From Hymenobacter sp. (GTDB lineage: Bacteria > Bacteroidota > Bacteroidia > Cytophagales > Hymenobacteraceae), in NCBI GenBank assembly GCA_025362615.1, contig JANYFQ010000464.1, positions 1 to 5,428 on the forward strand: a stretch of DNA of 5,428 nucleotides. The letters run 5' to 3'. The first letter of the stretch is position 1. The number at the start of each line of letters is the position of its first letter. A model generated the notes under the pieces. The model did not search any database. It had not been told where the DNA came from and was given only the letters and a program-made list of their open reading frames with translations. This document shows, in pieces, positions 1 through 5,428 of this stretch. The position numbers and the translations under genes are program-made.

Positions 1-761
1 TGCGCCAGGTGGCCGACGTGGTGCCGGCCTGGCACCTGAGCAACATCGTGCGCCGCAACGGCTTGCGAACTCTCACGGTAAGCAGCGACACCGACTTTGG
101 CCGGGTGGCCGCCCAAATTCTGGCCGACGTGCGGCCCCAGCTTGACGCGCTGAAGCTGCCGGCCGGCACCCACCTCGAATACGGCGGCGACGACGAGTCG
201 GGCCGCGATGCCGCGCCCGCCACAAACATGGCCCTGGGGCTGAGCTTTCTGCTGATTTTTCTGACGCTGCTCCTGCAATTCCGCCACATGGGCCGGGCGC
301 TGATTGTGCTTTCCACGTTCTTCCTGAGCTTGCCGGGGGCCATGTTTGGCCTCTGGATAACGGGCAACCCGCTAGGCATGACGGCTTTCCTGGGCATCAA
401 CAGCCTGCTGGGCATCGTGGTCCGCAACGGCATCATCCTGGTGGATTACGCCGACGAACTGGTGCGCGAGCACGGCTATAGCGTCAAAGACGCGGCCATT
501 GCTTCGGCCCACCGCCGGATGCGGCCCATCTTCCTCACCTCGTCGGCCGCCGCCGTGGGGGTCATTCCGATGATTTTGAGCAAGTCGCCGCTGTGGTCGC
601 CGTTGAGCAGCGTGATTGCCTTCGGCATCATGGTGGCGATGGTGATGACCCTGTTCGTGGTGCCCGTGCTCTATTATATGGCGCTGAAAGGCAAGCCGCA
701 AGCGGCCCCGGCCGAAACCCGCGACGACGACCAGCCCGCGCTGGCTTTGGTAGCCAACTAA
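1..761 (+). CDS. RND-family efflux pump, inner-membrane permease subunit (C-terminal part, cut by left edge)
   Basis: Proton-driven inner-membrane pump of a tripartite drug or metabolite efflux complex. The reading frame is open to the left edge (first whole codon at base 3), so about 252 C-terminal residues of a protein usually near 1,000-1,050 are present; the GTG at 9 is an internal valine, not a start. Counting that valine as 1, residues 1-70 are the end of the second periplasmic domain, ending in the family pattern LPAGTHLEYGGDDE (50-63). Five membrane segments follow at about 74-91, 97-117, 124-146, 172-190 and 198-225, matching TM8-TM12 of AcrB-type pumps. Family motifs are GIVVRNGIILVDY (135-147), RMRPIFLTS (170-178) and VVPVLYY (217-223). 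By eye, Arg139 falls where AcrB has Lys940 of the proton relay, and Arg172 where AcrB has Arg971. The TM4 aspartates lie outside the window, so substrate class (drug or metal) cannot be settled; the motifs look more like the hydrophobe-exporting branch. A TolC-like gene follows 98 bases on, suggesting one operon. Confidence 0.95.
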   Translation, partial: RQVADVVPAWHLSNIVRRNGLRTLTVSSDTDFGRVAAQILADVRPQLDALKLPAGTHLEYGGDDESGRDAAPATNMALGLSFLLIFLTLLLQFRHMGRALIVLSTFFLSLPGAMFGLWITGNPLGMTAFLGINSLLGIVVRNGIILVDYADELVREHGYSVKDAAIASAHRRMRPIFLTSSAAAVGVIPMILSKSPLWSPLSSVIAFGIMVAMVMTLFVVPVLYYMALKGKPQAAPAETRDDDQPALALVAN

Positions 762-767
762 TTGTAT

Positions 768-788
768 GGGTGGGGCTTGCCCCCGCCC
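768..788 (+). other. GC-rich intercistronic hairpin between pump and outer-membrane channel genes
   Basis: GGGTGGGG (768-775) and CCCCGCCC (781-788) form an 8-bp stem with one G-U pair (771 with 785) and a 5-base loop, starting 6 bases after the pump's stop codon. Only two T's follow, so it lacks the U-tract of a classic intrinsic terminator. With the same strand order continuing and no TAnnTTTG promoter visible before the next gene, I infer an mRNA-stabilising or attenuating hairpin inside an operon rather than the operon's end. Confidence 0.45.
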
Positions 789-859
789 TTACACCGCTCC
801 GGTTCCCGCTCTTTCCCGAAACACTTACGGACCCCCACCCGGTCCAAATTTTCACCCCC

Positions 860-2149
860 ATGAAAGCTGTATTTTGTGTGGGCCTGGGACTGCTGTCCCA
901 CGGCCTCTGGGCGCAAGCCTTGCCCAATGCTACCCCCGCTGTCCCCGTCCCGCTGACGCTGGCCGAGTGCCGAACCCTGGCCCTGGGCCAGAACCAGCGC
1001 CTCACGGCCGCCGGCCGCCGGCAACTGGCGGCCGAGGCCGCCCGCGCAGCCGCCAAAACCAACCGCCTGCCCAAGCTCGATTTCAGCAGCACCGGCTACT
1101 ACGTGCGCGGCCTGGGCAGCACCCTGAACACGCAGGGCATCACGGCCGGTGTCGGCCTCAACCAGCCCATCTACTCCGGCGGGCGCATCCGCACCCAAAC
1201 GGCCCTCGCGGGCCTCACGGCCCAGGCCGCCGCCGAGGACGTGCAGGCCACCCGCCAGCAACTGGTAGCCGAAACCGACCGGACCTACTGGCAAACCGTG
1301 GCCCTGGCCGACCGGGCGAAGCTGGCCGAAGGCGACCGCGCCCAACTGCAAGGGCTGGTGCGCGACCTCGACAACAAGCTCCGGGCGGGCTTGGGCTACA
1401 AGGCCGACCTGCTCCGTGCCCAGGTGCAGTTGCGCGGTGCCGAAGTGCGCCTGCTCCGCACCCGCGACGACCAGCGCCAAAGCTTGCTGGTGCTGCGCCA
1501 GCTCATCGGCCGCCCGGCCACGGACTCGCTGCGGCTGGCCGAATCCATCGAGGGCGCGTTTCCGGCCCTCGGCCCGGCCGATTACGCCGGGCGGGCGCTG
1601 GCCCAGCGGCCCGACCTGCGCCGGTTGAACCTGGCCAACCAAGCCGATTCGCTGCAAATCGAGGTGGCCCGCAGTGCCCGCCGGCCGCAAGTAAATGCCA
1701 GCGTGAATGCGCTGTACTTGCAGCAAAAACCCGGTTTCCTGCTGCCCGACCGCAATTACGCGCCCGCCTACGCCCTGGTGAGCGTGAGCGTGCCGCTGGT
1801 GCATTGGAAGGAGAACAGGCTGCTGGAAACCCAGCGCCGTTACCAAACCCAGGCCAGCCAGGCCGACCTGACCGAAGCCCGTCAGCAAGTGGAACTGGAA
1901 GTGAGCCGCGACCTGCTGGCCCTCAACCAGGCCGCCCGGCGCATCGAGCTGCAACGCCTTTCGGTGACGCAGGCCCAGGAAAACCTGCGCCTCAACGACA
2001 ACCGCTACCGGGCCGGCCTGCTCTCGCTCGTCGATTTGCTCGAAGCCCAGACCCTGAGCCAGCGGGCCGCTGCCGACCTGGTGGATGCCCAAGCCGAGTA
2101 CCGCATCGCCGAAGCGGCCCTGACGCGGGCCACCGGGGCGCGGCAATAG
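860..2149 (+). CDS. TolC-family outer-membrane efflux channel protein
   Basis: Outer-membrane exit duct of a tripartite efflux system, expected to act as a trimer: a beta barrel in the outer membrane with a long alpha-helical tunnel into the periplasm. The 429-residue product is complete and of usual family length. Residues 1-20 are a signal peptide (Lys2, hydrophobic core 3-16, AQA cleavage site at 18-20). The mature start LTLAECRTLALGQNQRL (32-48) is the classic TolC-family opening. The two internal repeats each carry the helix-turn motif: RAGLGYKADLLRAQ (175-188) and YRAGLLSLVDLLEAQ (383-397). Strand-like segments precede each helix pair, with NQPIYSGG in the first repeat and VSVPLVHW in the second. 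Cys6 is in the signal core without a lipobox, so it is not a lipoprotein. I chose ATG 860 because it begins the signal peptide; the frame runs open upstream to a GTG at 593, but that stretch overlaps the pump gene and would bury the signal. No Shine-Dalgarno is present; a G-free TCCAAATTTTC (843-853) lies before the start. Probably co-transcribed with the pump. Confidence 0.93.
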   Translation: MKAVFCVGLGLLSHGLWAQALPNATPAVPVPLTLAECRTLALGQNQRLTAAGRRQLAAEAARAAAKTNRLPKLDFSSTGYYVRGLGSTLNTQGITAGVGLNQPIYSGGRIRTQTALAGLTAQAAAEDVQATRQQLVAETDRTYWQTVALADRAKLAEGDRAQLQGLVRDLDNKLRAGLGYKADLLRAQVQLRGAEVRLLRTRDDQRQSLLVLRQLIGRPATDSLRLAESIEGAFPALGPADYAGRALAQRPDLRRLNLANQADSLQIEVARSARRPQVNASVNALYLQQKPGFLLPDRNYAPAYALVSVSVPLVHWKENRLLETQRRYQTQASQADLTEARQQVELEVSRDLLALNQAARRIELQRLSVTQAQENLRLNDNRYRAGLLSLVDLLEAQTLSQRAAADLVDAQAEYRIAEAALTRATGARQ

Positions 2150-2153
2150 GGCG

Positions 2154-2182
2154 GGCCTTCGTTCTCATTCCTTTGGAAGGCC
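2154..2182 (+). terminator. Possible terminator hairpin of the efflux operon
   Basis: GGCCTTC (2154-2160) and GAAGGCC (2176-2182) form a perfect 7-bp stem around a 15-base loop, starting 4 bases after the TolC-like gene's stop. A competing small hairpin, CCTT-TGG-AAGG (2170-2180), shares the right arm. No T-run follows, so intrinsic termination is not assured; position right behind the last efflux gene is the main argument. It could instead be a 3'-end stabilising structure. Confidence 0.4.
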
Positions 2183-2267
2183 GACCAAGCAGGTAGCTCA
2201 TTGGCACGGCTGCCCAGGTCGGAAACGGGTGGCGCTTTCACGATTTGAGGACGTTTCTAACCCATGT

Positions 2268-2290
2268 CTTGAACCCCGTTGGGGTTCAAG
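2268..2290. repeat. Perfect 10-bp palindrome with 3-base loop
   Basis: CTTGAACCCC (2268-2277) and GGGGTTCAAG (2281-2290) are exact reverse complements around the loop GTT. In RNA from either strand this makes a very stable hairpin. No T-tract follows on either strand, and it lies about 120 bases beyond the efflux operon, so it is a poor fit for an ordinary terminator. Such short perfect palindromes in intergenic DNA are typical of dispersed REP-like elements mobilised by Y1 (RAYT) transposases; that identity is an inference, since one window shows only one copy and no transposase. Confidence 0.6.
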
Positions 2291-2301
2291 GGAGTACCGA
2301 G

Positions 2302-2362
2302 AAAGTAAAGCCTATAGGTGTAAGGGTAGACCCCGTTCCTATATCAACTTAAAAATTACTTT
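2302..2362. other. Nested fold-back; possible structured RNA or mobile-element remnant
   Basis: Three sets of complementary arms are nested. The outer arms are AAAGTAA (2302-2308) with TTACTTT (2356-2362). The middle arms are TATAGG (2313-2318) with CCTATA (2338-2343). The inner arms are GGG (2324-2326) with CCC (2331-2333) around loop TAGA plus one base, next to a further C. The internal loops are uneven, with 4 and 12 bases between outer and middle stems. It sits 11 bases after the perfect palindrome and about 150 bases before the receptor promoter element, so it is upstream of the predicted receptor transcript. I do not recognise it as any known RNA family. Confidence 0.3.
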
Positions 2363-2509
2363 GAAGCGCTGATGCCTGGCCTCACGGCAGTGAGTCGTTA
2401 GCTACAAACCAACGGTCATTTTTGGACTGATAAAAACATTTCGGGCGGGTAGTTGGTGATGCCATGCGGGGCGGTGCCCAATGGAAAATCATAAGAAATT
2501 ACACAATTT

Positions 2510-2517
2510 TATATTTG
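2510..2517 (+). promoter_or_regulatory. Bacteroidota -7 promoter element (TATATTTG) of the receptor gene
   Basis: TATATTTG matches the primary sigma-factor -7 consensus TAnnTTTG of Bacteroidota at every fixed base and is followed by GCAC, as is common in this phylum. It stands 113 bases before the receptor's start codon in the AT-rich zone. Transcription would begin near 2522-2526, giving a leader of roughly 105-108 bases. The -33 element (TTTG or TTG) is not evident at the expected spacing; the sequence there is A-rich (GGAAAATCATAAG), so an activator or an A-rich upstream contact may compensate. Confidence 0.7.
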
Positions 2518-2522
2518 CACAA

Positions 2523-2630
2523 CTTTCGTAATCTTTCCAAATCTTGATTAAAAGCAATTTATAAACACCAATCAAAAATTTCCAAACCCAAACAATTTCC
2601 AAAATTTTCTTTCCTATCCAAACATAAAGT
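2523..2630 (+). promoter_or_regulatory. AT-rich, G-poor leader of the receptor gene with repeated TTTCCAAA
   Basis: The predicted untranslated leader is about one-quarter G+C, against a very GC-rich surrounding. No G occurs on the plus strand from 2555 to 2628 (74 bases), so this part of the mRNA can hardly fold on itself. The 8-mer TTTCCAAA appears exactly three times (2534-2541, 2579-2586, 2596-2603), and TATCCAAA (2615-2622) is a one-mismatch fourth copy. There is no Shine-Dalgarno; the bases before the start are A-rich (CATAAAGT). In a phylum that mostly initiates without Shine-Dalgarno pairing, an unstructured A/T/C leader fits high ribosome access. The repeats could also be sites for an RNA-binding protein or small RNA; this is inference. 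Confidence 0.55.
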
Positions 2631-5428
2631 ATGAAGCACACCCTACTATTGAGCTTTTGGCTGATAATCCTCGGCAGCCCGCTGGCTTGGGCGCAGGGCC
2701 GAAAAGTGAGCGGCACCGTGGGCACGAATGATGGCACCGGGGGCTTCCCCGGGGCGACGGTGCTGGTGAAGGGCACGGGCACGGCCACCGCTACCGATGC
2801 CAAAGGGGCGTACAGCCTGGACGTGCCGGCGGCGGGCACGACGCTGGTTTTTTCGGCCGTGGGGATGCAGACCATTGAGGAAACCATCGGGGAGCGCACG
2901 ACGATTGACGTGCAGTTCCGGGCCGATGTGAAGCAGTTGAACGAGGTCGTTATCACGGCCATTGGCACCAAGACCAGGCGCGACCGGTTTGCCTCGTCCG
3001 TGACGACGCTGGACGGGGTGGCAGTGGCCAAATCGGGCGAAACGAGCTTGCTCACGGGCCTGAGCGGCAAGGCTTCGGGGGTGCTGATAACCCGCAACGG
3101 CGGCGACCCCGGCGCGGGGGCTTACATTCAGATTCGGGGGCAGAACACCATCAACGGCAACATTCAGCCGCTGTTTATCGTGGACGGGGTGCCGGTGAGC
3201 AACGCCAGCGACAACCTCGGCACGGGCACGGCCAGCGGCAACGGCATCGTGCAGCAGTCGCGCATCAACGACATCAATCCCGAAGACATCGAGCGCATGG
3301 AAGTGCTGAAAGGTGCTTCGGCGGCGGCGCTGTGGGGGACGCGGGCGGCTAACGGCGTGGTTATCATCACGACCAAGAAAGGGCAGGACACCAAGGGCAA
3401 GGTCAGTGTCACCGTCAAATCGACGGTTTCGTTTGACCGGGTGAACAAGATGCCGCCCTTGCAGCGCAGCTACGGGCAGGGGTCGGGCGGCCTCTACTTG
3501 CAGGGCAACCGCAACAGCTTCGGCGACCGGATTGCCGACCGCCCGGGCGGGCCGGATACCTACATCAGCACCCCCGGCGCACCGGGCTACCAGGGCGTAC
3601 TCGCGCTGGCCGACGGCAGCCGCCGCTACGCCATTGCGCCGGGCACGGCGGCCAACCCGCACGGCGGCAAAAACGCCCGCGACACCTACGACCACACCCA
3701 GGACGTGTTTCAGACCGGCCATTTCCTGGATAACAGCATCAGCCTGAGCGGGGGCAACGAGCGGACGAACTTCCTGGTGAGCTACGCCAACCTGACCCAG
3801 GAAGGCGTGATTAAGGCCTTCAGCGACTACCAGCGCCACAACGCCCGCGTGAACGTGGCCAGCCAGGCCACCGACTGGCTGCGGGTGGCGGCCAACATGG
3901 GCTACACCAAAATAGGGTCGTCAAGGGTGCAGGAAGGCGACAACGCCGATGGCGTGATGCTGAGCAGCTTACGAACCCCTTCGGATTACGACAACTCGGC
4001 CTACACCGGCACTTTTACCAACCCGGCCGGGCAGGTGTTCCCGAATGCCCACGCCTCGTACCGCAACCCGCTGGGCCGCGATTTGAGCACGATTTACCCG
4101 AACCCGGTCTGGAACATCAACAACAACCGCAACACGAGCGACGTGGACCGCCTCATCGGCAGCCTGGAGCTGGGCCTGACCCCGGCTTCGTGGCTGAGCA
4201 TCACGGGCCGCACCGGGATTGATAATTTTACCGACAACCGCCTGGAACGGTTTGGGCGCACGTCGGGCAATTTCCAGAACGGCTTTTTGTCGAAGAACTG
4301 GATTGCGGAGCGGCAGTTTAACACCGACGCTTTTGCCACGGCCACCACGACGCTGAGTCCCAACTTTGGCGGGTCGTTGCTGCTGGGCGTGAACTACAAC
4401 AGCCGCCGCCGCGCCACCCTGGGCGGGGCCATCAGCAACCTGATTGTGCCCACCGCGCCCGACATTCTGACCAATGCGCTCAACTCCAACCTCTCGGCCG
4501 GCAATTATAACTCCCTGATTCGCACCTACGCCTACTACGCGCAGGCCGAAGTGCAGGCTTATGACATGCTGTTTCTGACCCTGACCGGGCGCAGCGAAAG
4601 CGCTTCTACTTTTGGGGCCAACGCCAGCAGCAGCTTCTTCTTTCCGTCGGCGGCCCTTGCCTGGCAGTTCAGCAAGGTGGGCGGGCTGGCCGGCAGCCCA
4701 GCCCTGAGCTTCGGCAAGCTGCGCCTGACCTGGGGGCAGGTGGGCATTCAGCCGCAGCCGTACCAGAACTTTACGACCTTCGGGCCTGGTGCTTACAATG
4801 ATATGTTTACGCGGGGGCTGAATGCGGCCAGTCCGCTCTACGGCGGGGGCTACGTGCGCGGCACCACGGCCGGCAACGACGACCTGCGCCCGGAGCGCAA
4901 AACCGAGGCCGAAGTGGGGCTGGATTTGCGCTTTTTCCGCAACCGCGTCAGCTTCTCGGCCACGGCGTACAGCAACCGCACGAAGGACGTGATACTGTCG
5001 CTGAGCGTGCCCAACGAAACCGGCTTCGCCATCCGCAACACCAACGCGGCGGAGCTGGCCAACAAGGGTTTGGAGCTGGATGCCGGGGCCGACCTCGTGC
5101 GGCGCGGGGACTTTAGCTGGAACCTGACCGGCAACTTCTCGCTGAACCGCAACGAGGTGGTGTCGCTGGCCGGGGCCTCGGTGTACATCCTGCCCGACAG
5201 CTATATGCAAAACGCCTCGCTGATTCCGGGGCAGCCGTTCGGCATCTTCAACTCGACTGATTTTCTGAAGGACGACGCGGGCAAGTACATCCTCGATGCC
5301 AACGGCTTTCCGCAGGGTGGTATTAGCAACGAAATCATCGGCAACCCCAACCCGAAGTGGCGGGGCGGGCTGGGCAGCACCTTCGCCTACAAGGGGTTGT
5401 CGCTCTACGTGCTGTTTGACCGGGTGGC
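2631..5428 (+). CDS. SusC/RagA-family TonB-dependent outer-membrane receptor (cut by right edge)
   Basis: Outer-membrane importer that, with a SusD-like surface lipoprotein, takes up oligomeric nutrients using TonB energy. ATG 2631 is chosen because an in-frame TAA lies at 2625-2627 and a signal peptide follows (residues 1-21, AWA at 19-21, then Gln22). Residues 24-97 are a carboxypeptidase-regulatory-like beta-sandwich extension (KVSGTV, FPGATVLVKGTGTATATDAKG). LNEVVITAIG (103-112) is the TonB-box-like segment before the plug. Plug hallmarks are IQIRG, LFIVDGVPV (181-189), INDINPEDIERMEVLKGASA (212-231) and WGTRAANGVVIITTKKG (235-251). The barrel runs from about 255 onward, with late family motifs NDDLRPERKTEAEVGLD from 749, NKGLEL, and IIGNPNPKW near the end. 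The frame is clean for 932 codons with no frameshift. Typical length is about 1,000-1,100 residues, so roughly the last 100 or more, including the final strands, are missing. No SusD, sigma/anti-sigma pair or glycoside hydrolase is in view, so the substrate is unknown. Confidence 0.95.
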   Translation, partial: MKHTLLLSFWLIILGSPLAWAQGRKVSGTVGTNDGTGGFPGATVLVKGTGTATATDAKGAYSLDVPAAGTTLVFSAVGMQTIEETIGERTTIDVQFRADVKQLNEVVITAIGTKTRRDRFASSVTTLDGVAVAKSGETSLLTGLSGKASGVLITRNGGDPGAGAYIQIRGQNTINGNIQPLFIVDGVPVSNASDNLGTGTASGNGIVQQSRINDINPEDIERMEVLKGASAAALWGTRAANGVVIITTKKGQDTKGKVSVTVKSTVSFDRVNKMPPLQRSYGQGSGGLYLQGNRNSFGDRIADRPGGPDTYISTPGAPGYQGVLALADGSRRYAIAPGTAANPHGGKNARDTYDHTQDVFQTGHFLDNSISLSGGNERTNFLVSYANLTQEGVIKAFSDYQRHNARVNVASQATDWLRVAANMGYTKIGSSRVQEGDNADGVMLSSLRTPSDYDNSAYTGTFTNPAGQVFPNAHASYRNPLGRDLSTIYPNPVWNINNNRNTSDVDRLIGSLELGLTPASWLSITGRTGIDNFTDNRLERFGRTSGNFQNGFLSKNWIAERQFNTDAFATATTTLSPNFGGSLLLGVNYNSRRRATLGGAISNLIVPTAPDILTNALNSNLSAGNYNSLIRTYAYYAQAEVQAYDMLFLTLTGRSESASTFGANASSSFFFPSAALAWQFSKVGGLAGSPALSFGKLRLTWGQVGIQPQPYQNFTTFGPGAYNDMFTRGLNAASPLYGGGYVRGTTAGNDDLRPERKTEAEVGLDLRFFRNRVSFSATAYSNRTKDVILSLSVPNETGFAIRNTNAAELANKGLELDAGADLVRRGDFSWNLTGNFSLNRNEVVSLAGASVYILPDSYMQNASLIPGQPFGIFNSTDFLKDDAGKYILDANGFPQGGISNEIIGNPNPKWRGGLGSTFAYKGLSLYVLFDRV

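Larger units (their letters stand above)
2150..2630. other. Gene-free intergenic region with several fold-back sequences
   Basis: This 481-base stretch has no reading frame I can support. Its left part (2150-2260) is GC-rich like the genes; the middle (about 2265-2480) is mixed and full of inverted repeats; the right part (about 2485-2630) is strongly AT-rich and holds the receptor's promoter and leader. Besides the hairpins listed separately, CTCAC (2381-2385) and GTGAG (2390-2394) form a 5-bp stem with a GGCA loop. The 8-mer ACCCCGTT occurs twice in direct orientation (2273-2280, 2330-2337). No tRNA, transposase fragment or CRISPR repeat is visible. The mixed composition could mean decayed mobile DNA, but I recognise no insertion-sequence end. 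Confidence 0.7.

Noticed and set aside
593..859. An 89-residue N-terminal extension of the TolC-like protein from a GTG at 593
   Set aside because: It overlaps the pump's coding sequence in another frame, has no homology-like features, and would place the signal peptide in the interior. ATG 860 is the sensible start.
758..2146. Long minus-strand open frame opposite the TolC-like gene
   Set aside because: The product is low-complexity (Gly, Ala, Gln, Val, Arg rich) with no domain, and it covers almost exactly the real gene. It is a GC-bias shadow of a gene with clear family motifs and a signal peptide.
766..2196. Plus-strand open frame in a second register over the TolC-like gene
   Set aside because: The translation is Pro/Arg/Ala-rich with no motif; a typical out-of-frame shadow in GC-rich DNA.
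2192..2290. A tRNA gene, suggested by GTAGCTCATTGG and GGGTTCAAG
   Set aside because: The pieces are about 90 bases apart, no acceptor or anticodon stem can be drawn, and GGTTCAAG is the right arm of the perfect palindrome, so it cannot form a proper T-arm.
2372..2401. A nine-codon open frame starting ATGCCTGGC in the spacer
   Set aside because: Too short, with no conserved feature or promoter; it overlaps the CTCAC/GTGAG inverted repeat.
2619..2626. Antisense promoter element (CAAACATA, which is TATGTTTG on the minus strand)
   Set aside because: It matches TAnnTTTG, and antisense RNAs are known at SusC loci in Bacteroides, but there is no -33 match and such matches arise easily in AT-rich DNA. 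Only strand-specific RNA data could revive it.
2646..3839. Minus-strand open frame opposite the start of the SusC-like receptor
   Set aside because: His/Arg/Ala/Val-rich product without recognisable domains; the plus strand here encodes the unmistakable receptor plug.
3969..5210. Minus-strand open frame opposite the receptor barrel
   Set aside because: Same shadow pattern; no domain, and the opposite frame carries conserved SusC barrel motifs without interruption.

Overview
The window looks like chromosome from a GC-rich member of the Bacteroidota, most like Hymenobacter or a close relative in the Cytophagales. Three things point there: a SusC/RagA-type TonB-dependent receptor, a promoter element of the Bacteroidota form TAnnTTTG, and starts with A-rich or pyrimidine-rich leaders and no Shine-Dalgarno sequence. 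The genus is an inference from composition and gene types; no marker gene is present to prove it.

Layout: (1) 1-761, plus strand, the last quarter of an RND-family inner-membrane efflux pump, cut by the left edge. (2) 762-859, a short gap with a GC-rich hairpin just after the pump's stop. (3) 860-2149, plus strand, a complete TolC-family outer-membrane efflux channel with a signal peptide. (4) 2150-2630, a 481-base gene-free stretch. It holds a terminator-like hairpin, a perfect 10-bp palindrome, a nested fold-back, and then an abrupt change to AT-rich DNA with a TATATTTG promoter element and a leader almost free of G. (5) 2631-5428, plus strand, the first 932 codons of a SusC/RagA-family receptor, open to the right edge and so cut before its last beta strands.

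The first two genes form the right end of a tripartite efflux operon: the pump drives export from the inner membrane or periplasm, and the TolC-like trimer is the outer-membrane exit duct. The periplasmic adaptor (membrane fusion protein) is not in the window and is expected upstream. The receptor belongs to a separate transcription unit with its own promoter. Its usual partner, a SusD-like surface lipoprotein, would be expected just past the right edge. Together they would import an oligomeric nutrient whose identity the sequence does not reveal.

All three proteins belong to well-known families, and I see no new gene system. The least explained part is the intergenic stretch, whose palindromes may mark a dispersed repeat or a structured RNA, and the G-free receptor leader with its repeated TTTCCAAA motif.
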